49,698 nucleotides of DNA from CAVPDE01 sp964580575 (GCA_964580575.1 CAZOLJ010000029.1:1-49698); one strand, 5' to 3'; shown: positions 33,592 through 43,047, counted from the stretch's first letter. Translations and numbers: made by a program. Notes: generated by a model from the sequence alone, not told the origin.

Positions 33592-36500
33592 ATGAACAAG
33601 AAGACCTTGCAGCCCTCGGTCATCCGAATCAGGGGTGCCCGACAGCATAATCTCAAGAATCTCGATCTCGATATCCCGCTCAACCGCATCACGGTGATTA
33701 CAGGTCTGAGCGGGTCCGGGAAATCCTCTCTGGCCTTTGACACCCTTTATGCGGAAGGCCAGCGCCGGTACGTAGAGACCTTCTCGCCCTATGCCCGGCA
33801 ATTCATGGAACGCATGGACCGGCCCCAGGTGGACCGGATCGAGAACATTCCTCCCTCCATCGCCATTGACCGCAAAGATCCGGTGAGAACGTCCCGCTCT
33901 ACCGTGGGGACCATGACGGAGCTCACGGACTACGTGAAACTCCTCTACGCCCGTGTCGGGCAGCTCCATTGCAGGAAGTGCGGCAAACTGGTGGTGCCTG
34001 AAACTCCCGAGCATGTGTGGAGAGCCCTCGAAGGCGTTGCCGAGGGATCCGAGCTGGTGATCACCTTCCCTGCTTCCACAAAGGGGAGTGACGCCGATCA
34101 GCTGCGAAGGGATTTGGGCCGAATGGGTTTCTCACGCTTCTACGAACGCGGTGGGATCAAACTCCTGGAATCGTCACCCCCACCCTCGCCCTCCCCCATC
34201 AAGGGGGAGGGAATTCTTGCGTTGCCGGACAGACCGATCGATGTGGTCGCAGACCGCATGGTCTTCAAGCGCTCTGATCGAAAACGGATCGTGGATTCTC
34301 TGGAGCAGGCCTTTCGGTTCGGCGGCGGCCGGATCGATCTGTGGATCCAACCGGATCAGCACCTTGCCTTCACCAACAGGCTCGACTGCCCGACTTGCGA
34401 CATCACCTACAGAAGCCCCTTTCCCAACCTGTTCTCGTTCAACAGCCCTGTGGGCGCCTGCGAAACGTGCCGCGGATTCGGAAAAACCATTCAGGTCGAT
34501 CTGAATCTGATCATCCCCAACCCCTCTCTTTCGCTTGAACAGGGAGCGATCAAGCCCTTCGGTGGAATCAAGGAAGGTCGTTTTGAGTTCAAAGACCTCA
34601 AGGCCTTTTGCAGGAGCGGGAAGATCCCCATGGATGTTCCCTTCAAGGACCTAGCCGAATCCCAACAAAAGGCCATCATTGAAGGCAGCAGGGGCTATTA
34701 CGGAATCAAAGGGTTCTTCAACTGGCTGGAGGGCAGAACCTACAAGATGCATGTGCGGGTGTACCTCTCACGCTACAGGAGCACCGTGACCTGCCCTGAC
34801 TGTCAGGGCACCCGCTTCAAGCCGGAGACGCTCCTTTATCTTCTAGGCGGAATCCCCATTGGTACACTCTACAGCAAGAGCGTCGGCCGCGCCGCGGCAT
34901 TTTTCAATTCTCTTCGCGTTTCTTCAGAAGACAAAGCCTCTCTTCTCATCCTGGATGAGATCCGCAGTCGGTTGCGCTACCTGCAGGAAGTCGGACTGGA
35001 CTACTTGACCCTCGACCGCCAGTCCCGCACCCTGTCCGGAGGGGAGGTTCAACGTGTGGCCCTCACCTCCGCGCTCGGTTCCTCTCTGGTTAATACCCTG
35101 TATGTCCTGGACGAACCGAGCATCGGCCTTCATCCCAGGGACAATCACCGTCTGATTCGAATTCTCAAAGGCCTGAGGGATCTGGAGAACACGGTCGTTG
35201 TGGTTGAGCACGATCCGGAGATCATTAGCCAGAGTGATTTCATGCTGGACCTGGGACCCGGTGCCGGAGAAGCAGGCGGAGGGATCATGTATTTCGGTCC
35301 CACCGCCGGTGTAACGGATTCCCTGACTGGCCAATACCTGAGGGGCAAGAAATCCATCTCTCTGCCGGAGAAACGGCGAAAACCAAATCGCTGGATCACC
35401 GTGAAAGGCGCCTCTGAAAACAACCTCAAGAACCTGGACGTGAAGATTCCCCTCGGCCTGTTCGTTTGCCTCACCGGAGTCTCCGGATCAGGGAAATCCA
35501 CCCTTGCCGAGGAAACCCTTTACAAGGCCATCAAGAGAATCAAGGGAGACCCTCGCGGCGAGTCGGGTCGTCATGCTTCGCTCAGCGGCGCGGAAGCGAT
35601 TGAGGATGTGCTTCTGGTGGATCAGAAACCCATTGGCCGCTCGCCCAGAGCCAATCCTCTGACCTACCTCAAAGCCATGGACCCCATCCGCCACTTGCTG
35701 GCGAACACAGAGGCTGCCGGGGAAAGGGGGATGGGGCCGAGATACTTCTCCTTCAATGTCGCCGACGGCCGTTGCCCCACCTGCGAGGGGGCAGGCTTCG
35801 AAAAAGTGGAGATGCAGTTTCTCTCGGATGTGTTCATCACCTGCCCCGATTGCGGCGGCAAGCGTTTCAGCAAAGACGTGCTTGAGGTTCGGTACAGAGA
35901 CAAGAACATAGACGACATCCTGTCCATGACCGTGACCCAAGCCATCGCCTTTTTCCGGGAACAGAGGAACGTGGGAGAAGCGCTTCAACCCTTAGTGGAC
36001 GTCGGCCTGGGATACATGCGTCTGGGTCAGCCGATCAACACCCTTTCCGGAGGTGAAGCTCAGAGACTGAAGCTTTGTTCTTACCTCAAAACAACGGGTT
36101 TGAAACCACGGCTGTTTATTTTCGATGAACCCACCACCGGCCTTCATTTTGAAGACATCAGAAAACTTCTGTCCGCTCTTCAGAGATTGGTCGATGAGGG
36201 GCACACGGTGCTCGTCATCGAGCACAACATGGATGTAGTCAAAATAGCGGACTGGGTGATCGACCTCGGCCCGGAAGGCGGTGAAGAAGGGGGTTCCCTC
36301 GTGGTCGCAGGGCCGCCTGAAAAGGTGGCGGATCACAAGCGATCTCACACAGCCAGGTTCCTCAAGAAATATCTCTCCCGGGCCTCTCGGCTAACGTCTT
36401 TCCACCCCGACAGGATTCCATCTGCATCCCCTCCGGTCCCGTCCGTCCTTGTGCGAGGAGCCAGAGAGCACAACCTCAAAGACCTGACGGTCTCCATTCC

Positions 36501-38907
36501 AAGACAACAGCTCGTGGTGGTGACAGGGATTTCAGGATCAGGGAAATCCACGCTCCTCTTCGACATTCTCTTTGCCGAAGGCCAGCGCCGGTATCTCGAA
36601 AGCCTGGCCCCTTATGTGCGGCAGTACGTGAGAGTTCTTGAACGGCCTGACGTGGATTCCGTGACAGGGCTCTCGCCGACCGTCGCCATCCAGCAGCGCA
36701 TCAGCCATGCCAGCGCTCGCTCGACCGTCGCCACTCTGACGGAGATCTACCATTTTCTCAGGCTCCTCTACAGCAAACTGGGGTCTCAGCACTGCCCGGG
36801 GTGCGGCAGGGAGCTCAGCGCCCAGAATCCTGAAAGCATCGTCGCTCAGATCAGGGATCGCTACCGAAGAGGAAAAGCACTGGTTCTCGCGCCCAAGGTG
36901 ACCGGCCGCAAGGGCTTTCACAAAGAGGTGCTGGCCCGTGCTCTTCGAAAAGGATTCAAACAGGCCCGCATTGACGGCAGTCTGCTCAGGCTTGAAGAGA
37001 AAATGGCCCTCAGCCGTTACCATGAGCACACCATTGACCTTGTCATCGGAAGGCTCCCGGCGAAAAACGTGGACGATCTCGTGCGTGTAGCACTGGATGA
37101 GGGGGCGGGGAACCTGATGGTTCTAAAAGAAGGTGGAGCAGACGAAACTTTCAGCCAGAAAGGGATCTGCCCTGCCTGCGGCATTGGACTTCAAAGCCTT
37201 GATCCGCGCCTCTTCTCTTTCAACAGCAAGCTGGGAGCGTGCAGACGGTGCGAAGGCCTAGGCACGCTCGGGGAGTCGGGCGAAAAGGTTTGCCCCAAAT
37301 GCGGGGGAAGCCGCCTCAAACCCGAAGCCCTGAGCGTCAAAATCCAGGGCTATTCCATCTGGGATCTGGTGCGGCAGCCCGCAAGCAGGCTTTATGAGAT
37401 CCTGAAAGGATTTTCTTTCTCCCCTCGCGAAGCACCTATTGCCGGTCCGGCCATGGCAGAAATCCTCATGCGTCTCGCTTTTGTGAACCGTCTCGGACTT
37501 TCCTATCTTTCTCTGGACCGGAGCGGCGACACGCTCTCAGGAGGAGAAGGCCAGCGCATCCGTTTGGCCGCGCAACTCGGCTCCAATCTCACCGGAGTCT
37601 CTTACATCCTGGATGAGCCGACCATCGGTCTCCATGCCAGGGACAACAGGATTCTCCTGGAGGCGCTGAAAGAACTCAAGAAGCGGGGAAACTCGATTTT
37701 CGTGGTGGAACATGACGAGGAAACCATCCGTGAAGCCGACCACATCATTGACCTCGGGCCCGGTGCCGGCAGGGAGGGCGGGCAGGTCGTGGCCAGCGGC
37801 AAGCTGATGGACCTGAGAAAGAATCCCGCCTCCATCACGGGAATCTCTTTTAACGGAAAGCCTCACGAACTCACCTCGCGGCTGAGACCTTATAGAGAAA
37901 GGCCTGCCTTGAAAGTGATTTCAGCGACCGAGCACAATCTCAAGGGTGTTGAGGCAACCTTTCCTCTCGGGACCCTCATCTGTGTCACCGGTGTCTCAGG
38001 GTCGGGCAAGTCCACGCTTCTGAAGGAAACCTTGTACAAAAGCCTGCAGAACCTCCTCCTGGAGCGCCAAGATCCGGCCGGAGCCTGTGTTCGAGTAGAC
38101 GGGTGGGAGGCCCTTGAGCGCGTGCTGGAAGTGGACCACAGTCCGATCGGATATACTCCTCGATCCGTGCCCTCTTCCTACGTGGGGTTCCTTCCTGAAA
38201 TCCGTCACCTCCTCTCCATGACCCCTGAGGCTCGGGCTAGAGGATACCGACCCAGCCGTTTCTCCTTCAACCTCGCGGGAGGAAGGTGTGAGGCATGCAA
38301 GGGGCACGGCGCCGTGAAGGTGGAGATGAGTTTTCTACCCGACGTATACGTGAACTGCGAAGTGTGTCATGGCAAACGGTTCAACCAGGAGACGCTCGAC
38401 ATCGCGTACAGGGGAAAAAACATGGCGGAGATTCTCGACTTGACTTTTGAGGAAGCCAAGGACTTCTTCGTGGCTATTCCCCGAATTCGCCACGCCGTCG
38501 ACGTTGTTTGCAGGATCGGATTGGGTTATCTGCGAATCGGCCAGTCGAGCCCCACCCTGTCCGGCGGAGAAGCCCAGCGCATCAAGCTGGCTGAAGAACT
38601 GGCCAAACCCTCCAGAGGACGGACCCTGTACATTCTCGATGAACCGACCACGGGCCTCCATCTCAACGATGTGAAAAAACTGGTGGACGTGCTGCAGGCT
38701 CTTGTAGATCAGGGAAACACGGTCGCCCTGATTGAACACAACATGGAGATGATCAAGGAGGCGGATTACATCCTTGATCTCGGCCCCGAAGGAGGAGAAA
38801 CGGGAGGTTATGTGGTCGCCACAGGCTCGCCTGCAGAACTGATCTCCGGGCCGATTGGATCTCACACGGCCAGGTACCTCAAGAAATATCTCCATTTATT
38901 TTCTTGA
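33592..38907 (+). CDS. uvrA: Excinuclease ABC subunit UvrA, tandem double-length form
   Basis: 1771 residues where a normal UvrA has about 940. UvrA finds DNA damage in nucleotide excision repair. There are two full UvrA modules, residues about 1-948 and 949-1771. Each has two ABC domains with Walker A motifs (GLSGSGKSS near 38, GVSGSGKST near 631, GISGSGKST near 980, GVSGSGKST near 1470) and signature motifs (LSGGE) near 481, 818, 1316 and 1657. Zinc-finger cysteine pairs such as CPTC and CETC, and CEGAG, CEVC are in each half. A C-rich repeat inserted in frame codes SSPPPSPSPIKGEG near 194-207. The start is ATG at 33592 with a weak ribosome site. Confidence 0.92.
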   Translation: MNKKTLQPSVIRIRGARQHNLKNLDLDIPLNRITVITGLSGSGKSSLAFDTLYAEGQRRYVETFSPYARQFMERMDRPQVDRIENIPPSIAIDRKDPVRTSRSTVGTMTELTDYVKLLYARVGQLHCRKCGKLVVPETPEHVWRALEGVAEGSELVITFPASTKGSDADQLRRDLGRMGFSRFYERGGIKLLESSPPPSPSPIKGEGILALPDRPIDVVADRMVFKRSDRKRIVDSLEQAFRFGGGRIDLWIQPDQHLAFTNRLDCPTCDITYRSPFPNLFSFNSPVGACETCRGFGKTIQVDLNLIIPNPSLSLEQGAIKPFGGIKEGRFEFKDLKAFCRSGKIPMDVPFKDLAESQQKAIIEGSRGYYGIKGFFNWLEGRTYKMHVRVYLSRYRSTVTCPDCQGTRFKPETLLYLLGGIPIGTLYSKSVGRAAAFFNSLRVSSEDKASLLILDEIRSRLRYLQEVGLDYLTLDRQSRTLSGGEVQRVALTSALGSSLVNTLYVLDEPSIGLHPRDNHRLIRILKGLRDLENTVVVVEHDPEIISQSDFMLDLGPGAGEAGGGIMYFGPTAGVTDSLTGQYLRGKKSISLPEKRRKPNRWITVKGASENNLKNLDVKIPLGLFVCLTGVSGSGKSTLAEETLYKAIKRIKGDPRGESGRHASLSGAEAIEDVLLVDQKPIGRSPRANPLTYLKAMDPIRHLLANTEAAGERGMGPRYFSFNVADGRCPTCEGAGFEKVEMQFLSDVFITCPDCGGKRFSKDVLEVRYRDKNIDDILSMTVTQAIAFFREQRNVGEALQPLVDVGLGYMRLGQPINTLSGGEAQRLKLCSYLKTTGLKPRLFIFDEPTTGLHFEDIRKLLSALQRLVDEGHTVLVIEHNMDVVKIADWVIDLGPEGGEEGGSLVVAGPPEKVADHKRSHTARFLKKYLSRASRLTSFHPDRIPSASPPVPSVLVRGAREHNLKDLTVSIPRQQLVVVTGISGSGKSTLLFDILFAEGQRRYLESLAPYVRQYVRVLERPDVDSVTGLSPTVAIQQRISHASARSTVATLTEIYHFLRLLYSKLGSQHCPGCGRELSAQNPESIVAQIRDRYRRGKALVLAPKVTGRKGFHKEVLARALRKGFKQARIDGSLLRLEEKMALSRYHEHTIDLVIGRLPAKNVDDLVRVALDEGAGNLMVLKEGGADETFSQKGICPACGIGLQSLDPRLFSFNSKLGACRRCEGLGTLGESGEKVCPKCGGSRLKPEALSVKIQGYSIWDLVRQPASRLYEILKGFSFSPREAPIAGPAMAEILMRLAFVNRLGLSYLSLDRSGDTLSGGEGQRIRLAAQLGSNLTGVSYILDEPTIGLHARDNRILLEALKELKKRGNSIFVVEHDEETIREADHIIDLGPGAGREGGQVVASGKLMDLRKNPASITGISFNGKPHELTSRLRPYRERPALKVISATEHNLKGVEATFPLGTLICVTGVSGSGKSTLLKETLYKSLQNLLLERQDPAGACVRVDGWEALERVLEVDHSPIGYTPRSVPSSYVGFLPEIRHLLSMTPEARARGYRPSRFSFNLAGGRCEACKGHGAVKVEMSFLPDVYVNCEVCHGKRFNQETLDIAYRGKNMAEILDLTFEEAKDFFVAIPRIRHAVDVVCRIGLGYLRIGQSSPTLSGGEAQRIKLAEELAKPSRGRTLYILDEPTTGLHLNDVKKLVDVLQALVDQGNTVALIEHNMEMIKEADYILDLGPEGGETGGYVVATGSPAELISGPIGSHTARYLKKYLHLFS
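34174..34213. repeat. C-rich palindromic repeat, copy 3, in frame inside uvrA
   Basis: Perfect 9-bp stem CCCTCCCCC (34189-34197) and GGGGGAGGG (34203-34211) with a five-base loop, preceded by CACCCCCACC. Same family as copies near 2629, 13846 and 39382. The repeat adds about 13 residues to UvrA in a variable region between conserved segments. Confidence 0.85.
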
Positions 38908-38931
38908 CATTTTCTGGACAAAGTATAGTTT
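38904..38931 (+). promoter_or_regulatory. Candidate promoter of the cold-shock gene
   Basis: TTGACA (38904-38909) overlaps the uvrA stop, and TAGTTT (38926-38931) is 16 bases downstream. It predicts a 5' leader of about 120 bases. Confidence 0.5.
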
Positions 38932-39057
38932 GCAAGCTCAATATAGAGTACCCGGTGCTAGTAATCGGGCCGGTTTCATCCTAGGGTGTTCCTTTGACCA
39001 AAGTGACAGCCTCAGGTTTGTAACCGCTATAAAAACTGAGGAAAGGAGGTTGGCACT

Positions 39058-39258
39058 ATGGCACAAGGAACAGTGAAGTGGTTCAACGACAGGAAAGGTT
39101 TCGGTTTCATCCAGAGAGAAGATGGCACAGATGTGTTCGTCCATCATTCCGCCATCACCGGAACCGGCTTTAAGTCCCTCACTGAGGGCGAGCAAGTGAC
39201 CTTTGAAGTTGAAAAAGGTCCCAAGGGTCTTGCGGCAGTTAATGTTGTAAGACGATAG
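39058..39258 (+). CDS. Cold-shock protein (CspA family)
   Basis: 66 residues, a single cold-shock nucleic-acid-binding domain, with the RNP motifs KGFGFIQ and DVFVHHSAI. It begins MAQGTVKWFND. GGAGG stands before the ATG. Its 120-base leader is typical of cold-shock genes. Such proteins act as RNA chaperones. It ends at a strong terminator. Confidence 0.95.
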   Translation: MAQGTVKWFNDRKGFGFIQREDGTDVFVHHSAITGTGFKSLTEGEQVTFEVEKGPKGLAAVNVVRR

Positions 39259-39282
39259 TTCATCCCAGCGGTTTCATGCAAG

Positions 39283-39313
39283 GCACCTTCTCGAAAGGGA
39301 GGGTGCTTTTTTA
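39283..39313 (+). terminator. Rho-independent terminator of the cold-shock gene
   Basis: GCACCTTC pairs with GAGGGTGC (8 bp, one G-T pair, 8-base loop), followed by six T. Confidence 0.92.
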
Positions 39314-39381
39314 TTGGCCTGGGCCTTTTTCTCTCTGTCCTTGACAAAAAACGCTGAAAAAGCCATAACCTTCCCCTGACA

Positions 39382-39431
39382 TCACCCCCTCCCTAGCTCT
39401 CCCCCTTGAGGGTGGAGGGGAGGGGGGGGAA
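39382..39431. repeat. C-rich palindromic repeat, copy 4
   Basis: CACCCCCTCCC, CTCTCCCCC-TTGA-GGGTGGAGGGG and a G run, just upstream of sucC. Imperfect hairpin, same family as three other copies. Confidence 0.6.
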
Positions 39432-39446
39432 CAGGGGTTGAATCTT

Positions 39447-40597
39447 ATGAAACTTCACGAATATCAGGCTAAAGACGTCTTCAGAAAATTCGGCATTCCC
39501 GTACCCAAGGGCCGCGTGGCATCGTCCGCGGACGAGGCTGTGAAGGCCGGCCGGGAGCTCCCGGGACCCCCATGGGTCGTCAAAGCCCAGGTGCACGCAG
39601 GGGGCAGGGGAAAAGGCGGTGGCGTAAGGGTCGTGAAGAGCTTGGACGAGCTCAAGCAGGCGACCTCGGATATTCTCGGCCGCCCCCTGGTGACGAAGCA
39701 GACCGGGCCGGAAGGCAAGAAGGTTCATCAGGTTTTGATCGAGGAGGGCGTGAACATCGATCGCGAGTTTTACCTCGCCGTGGTGATCGACCGATCAAAA
39801 GCCCGCCCTGTGGTGATCTTCAGCCAAGCAGGAGGCATGGAGATCGAAGAAGTGGCTGCAAGATCGCCGGAACTGGTGCTGAAAGAATTCATTGATCCGA
39901 AGGTCGGCTGGATGCCCTTCCAGGCCAAAAACCTCGTTTACACCCTCGACCCCTTGCCCGGTGCCGACACCGTGAAAGAACTCATGTCTCTCATGGGGGC
40001 GTTGTGCAGGCTCTTTATGGCTCAAGACTGCTCCCTCGCGGAGATCAATCCTCTTGTCCTCACCAAAGAAGGAAAGGCCCTTGCCATAGACGGCAAGATC
40101 ACCCTTGATGACAACGGGCTGGTCAGGCAAAAGGAGATGAAGGCCCTGGATGATCCCCGGGAGAAAGATCCCCTGGATGCCAAGGCCGAGCAATACAATA
40201 TCAACTACATTCGTCTGAACGGCAACATAGGCGCCATGGTGAACGGCGCCGGGCTTGCCATGGCCACCATGGACGTCATCAAACTGGCAGGCGCCGAACC
40301 GGCGAACTTCCTCGATGTAGGAGGGGGGGCCAGCGAAGAAATGGTTAAGAAGGGGTTTGAGATCATTCTGGAAGACAAGAATGTGAAAGCTGTCTTGATC
40401 AACATCTTCGGCGGTATTCTGAGATGCGACGTCCTGGCGCGAGGAGTGCTTGCCGCTGCGCAAAAGATCGACATCAAGGTCCCGATTATCATCAGGCTGG
40501 AGGGGACCAATGTCCAGGAAGGAAGAGCGATTCTGCAGAACTCCAATCTGAAATTCATGGTGGCGAAAGACATGGCCGAAGCGGCGGCCATGGTGAC
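39447..40597 (+). CDS. sucC: Succinate-CoA ligase (ADP-forming) subunit beta, 3' end in gap
   Basis: 383 codons plus two bases visible, from ATG at 39447 (MKLHEYQAKDVFRKFG). The ATP-grasp domain is clear (WVVKAQVHAGGRGKGGG, GLAEINPLV-type AEINPLVLTKEG), and the C-terminal CoA-ligase part includes NIFGGILRCD and VRLEGTNV-type RLEGTNVQEG. It forms succinyl-CoA or runs the reverse reaction in the TCA cycle. The normal length is about 388, so only a handful of codons are hidden. The frame continues through N into sucD only by chance. Confidence 0.93.
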
Positions 40598-40697
40598 NNN
40601 NNNNNNNNNNNNNNNNNNNNNNNNNNNNNNNNNNNNNNNNNNNNNNNNNNNNNNNNNNNNNNNNNNNNNNNNNNNNNNNNNNNNNNNNNNNNNNNNN
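40598..40697. other. Assembly gap, 100 N
   Basis: Exactly 100 N, a typical placeholder for an unknown gap. It hides the last few codons of sucC, the spacer, and the first two or so codons of sucD. Confidence 0.97.
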
Positions 40698-41567
40698 ATT
40701 CTGGTTGATGAAAAGACTCGAATTGTGGTGATGGGGATTACCGGCAAGGAAGGCTCCTTTCACACCAAGCAGATGCTGAACTACGGCTCTGTCGTGGCTG
40801 CCGGCGTCACTCCCGGCAAGAAGGGACAGGCCGTTGAGGGCGTTCCAGTGTTCAACACCATCCAGGAAGCCGTCAAACAGGAGGGCGTTAACGCCGCCTG
40901 CATCTTCGTTCCGCCTATGGCTGCCGCAGACGCGATCATGGAGTGCGCCTCTGCAGGACTCGGCGTGGTGGTGTGCATTACCGAAGGAATTCCTGCGCTC
41001 GACATGATTAAAGTCATGAGCTTTCTGGAGGACAAGCATGGTGTCCTCATCGGACCGAACTGCCCGGGCATCATTTCTCCCGGCAAGACAAAGGTCGGTA
41101 TTATGCCGGGGCACATTCATCGGCAGGGAAGCGTCGGAGTGATTTCGAGGAGCGGGACCCTGACCTACGAAGTGGTGGATCAACTCACCAGGGCGGGTCT
41201 CGGGCAATCCACATGCATCGGAATAGGAGGGGATTCCATCATCGGCACCTCTTTCATCGATCCTCTCAGGAAGTTCAAAGACGATCCCGAGACCAAGGGC
41301 GTCGTGATCATCGGGGAGATCGGCGGCTCTGCCGAGGAAGAGGCCGCAGAGTATGTTCGCCGGGAATTCCGCAAGCCTGTGCTTGCCTTTATTGCCGGAC
41401 AGACCGCTCCCCCCGACAAACGCATGGGCCACGCCGGGGCCATCATCTCCGGTGGAAAAGGAAAAGCCGAAGACAAGATCAAAGCCCTCGAGTCCGCAGG
41501 AATCACCGTTGTCCGCAATCTTGGAAAATTCGGAGAAGCCGCAGTTGCAGTGATGAAAAAAGCGTGA
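40698..41567 (+). CDS. sucD: Succinate-CoA ligase subunit alpha, 5' end in gap
   Basis: 289 residues visible, starting ILVDEKTRIVVMGITGKEG; family members start MSILVD, so about two codons are missing. CoA-binding Rossmann motif is at the N-terminus; the phosphorylated histidine is in RMGHAGAIISGG; GPNCPGIISPGK is conserved. Its partner sucC is immediately upstream. Confidence 0.93.
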   Translation: MLVDEKTRIVVMGITGKEGSFHTKQMLNYGSVVAAGVTPGKKGQAVEGVPVFNTIQEAVKQEGVNAACIFVPPMAAADAIMECASAGLGVVVCITEGIPALDMIKVMSFLEDKHGVLIGPNCPGIISPGKTKVGIMPGHIHRQGSVGVISRSGTLTYEVVDQLTRAGLGQSTCIGIGGDSIIGTSFIDPLRKFKDDPETKGVVIIGEIGGSAEEEAAEYVRREFRKPVLAFIAGQTAPPDKRMGHAGAIISGGKGKAEDKIKALESAGITVVRNLGKFGEAAVAVMKKA

Positions 41568-41658
41568 TAGGATTCAATGATCCCGTCCGGTTTGCACAAT
41601 CGCCCAATGCGCTTTAGAAGGATACCGTCCGGAAAGGGGGTTCCCCTCAGGTGGACCA

Positions 41659-42048
41659 ATGACCAAGATTGTGGACATCCATGACCAGCTTGAAAGAAAA
41701 AAGAAAAAGGAATACCTGGAGAAGCACAGGGGGAGGCTGGATTCCATTCAGAAAATCATCCAGTGCTCCTCTTGCCGTTTTCGATGTGCCATGTGCGGCA
41801 TTCAAGTGACTTCAGGGGAATCTGCGGAGCGAACGCCTTTGGGTTTGAGTTTTTGCAGCGATTGTATGGCCGAGTTTGAGGAGTTCGTTTCTGTGACCAA
41901 GGGGAAAAAACCCCCTGAGGTCTTCTGGCACAACCAGGAGTGGATCGAAGTGTGGAGAGCGTGGCTGGATTACCGAAAGGCGATTTCAGCCTTTGTGGCT
42001 TCGAAAGAATACCACCTGATTCTGGAAGAGCTCGATTCCGATTCTTAA
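41659..42048 (+). CDS. Cysteine-rich hypothetical protein
   Basis: 129 residues. Cysteines lie in CSSCRFRCAMCG and FCSDCMAEFEEF, giving possible zinc ribbons; the C-terminal third is charged and helical. No family recognised. AGGTGG precedes the ATG. It is between sucD and tatA on the same strand. Confidence 0.65.
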   Translation: MTKIVDIHDQLERKKKKEYLEKHRGRLDSIQKIIQCSSCRFRCAMCGIQVTSGESAERTPLGLSFCSDCMAEFEEFVSVTKGKKPPEVFWHNQEWIEVWRAWLDYRKAISAFVASKEYHLILEELDSDS

Positions 42049-42063
42049 GAACGGAGGCCAACC

Positions 42064-42258
42064 ATGTTCGGTTTAGGAATGCCGGAGTTGATCGTCATCC
42101 TGATCATTATTCTGATCATTTTCGGGGCAGGAAAGCTGCCCGAAATAGGTAGCGGCATAGGCAAAGGGATCAAGAACTTCAAGAAAGCTACCCAGGATAA
42201 GCCGGATGAGATCACTCCTCCTGAAGACAAAAAGAGCAAACGCGACGATGAGGCCTAG
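42064..42258 (+). CDS. tatA: Sec-independent protein translocase TatA/E
   Basis: 64 residues. A short N-terminal membrane helix (MPELIVILIIILIIFGAGKLPEI), the FGAGKLPEIG hinge and an amphipathic helix (IGKGIKNFKKAT) followed by an acidic tail define TatA. It forms the pore for folded proteins. GGAGG precedes the ATG. No tatC in the window. It ends 2 bases before the convergent ssb. Confidence 0.93.
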   Translation: MFGLGMPELIVILIIILIIFGAGKLPEIGSGIGKGIKNFKKATQDKPDEITPPEDKKSKRDDEA

Positions 42259-42260
42259 CC

Positions 42261-42680
42261 TTAGAACGGAATGTCATCATCCGGGATCGAGACAGGTTCT
42301 TCCGTAGGGAAACGTTCTTCTGTGGACTTCGCCATGCCTGCCTTTCCCGCAGCAGATCCGAGCATCTGCATGTTCTGCGCTACGATTTCGGTCGTGTACC
42401 GCTTGTTTCCTTCCTTGTCCTCCCACGAGCGGGTTTGCAACCTACCCTCCACATAGACCTGGCTTCCTTTGCGGAGGTACTCTCCGCAGATTTCTCCCAG
42501 GCGGGCCCACGCGACGATCTTGTGCCACTCGGTGCGCTCCGTCTTCTCACCGTCTTTGCCGGTCCACTGCTCTTTGGTGGCGATGTTGAATGTGGCGACT
42601 GCCTTGCCGCTCGGGGTATACCGCACCTCGGGATCGGCACCCAGGTTCCCGACGAGGATTACCTTGTTGACACTTGCCAT
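42261..42680 (-). CDS. ssb: Single-stranded DNA-binding protein
   Basis: 139 residues from ATG at 42680 (MASVNKVILVGNLGADPEVRY), which has AGGAGG upstream; frame is open further upstream but without support. OB-fold core VRYTPSGKAVATFNIATKE and TEWHKIVAWARLGE. The tail ends in DDDIPF, the acidic C-terminus that binds other replication proteins. Confidence 0.95.
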   Translation of the reverse strand: MASVNKVILVGNLGADPEVRYTPSGKAVATFNIATKEQWTGKDGEKTERTEWHKIVAWARLGEICGEYLRKGSQVYVEGRLQTRSWEDKEGNKRYTTEIVAQNMQMLGSAAGKAGMAKSTEERFPTEEPVSIPDDDIPF

Positions 42681-43047
42681 GGGATGACCTCCTCTTTGTG
42701 TTAGGGTGGGAGATGGGAAGAGAAGTATCACAGGCGCTCTTGCCAGATCAAGGCCTTTGGTGATTTCTGTGTTGACGTGAAACAGATGAAAAGGTAAGGT
42801 GTTGTTTAATCGATATATTTGGAATACACGAGACAGCAGACAGAATACAGAATAGAAACCAAAGAGGTCACCACGACAACACGAAATGACGAAAGCGCGA
42901 AAAAAGCCTATTGTTCTATTAACCCCTCCCCTTTCGTGTTTTCGTACCTTCGTGCTTTCGTGATTGCTTTCTTCTTATCGTTTATCATTTGACGTTTTCT
43001 CTTCTGTCTCCTGTATGCTTGTCTACTGTATTCTTGTGGAGTTTTGT
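42681..43047. other. 367-base intergenic space, mostly a nested micro-repeat palindrome
   Basis: No gene seen. From 42823 to 43039 two micro-repeat palindromes are nested (see the repeat entries). The proximal part 42681-42822 is ordinary and AT-rich, with no recognisable signal. Confidence 0.6.
42823..43039. repeat. Nested micro-repeat palindrome, outer ACAGAATACAG / CTGTATTCTG type
   Basis: Outer left arm 42823-42858 carries ACAGCAGACAGAATACAGAATA units; outer right arm 42995-43039 carries CTTCTGTCTCCTGTATG and CTGTATTCTTG units. They are reverse complements in kind, with mismatches. The inner pair, 42872-42906 (CGAAATGACGAAAGCGCG) and 42931-42966 (CTTTCGTGTTTTCG), has a different unit. 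This is one palindrome family placed inside another. Confidence 0.75.

Noticed and set aside
39438..41567. A fused SucC-SucD protein
   Set aside because: The frame passes through the 100-N gap and is an artefact.
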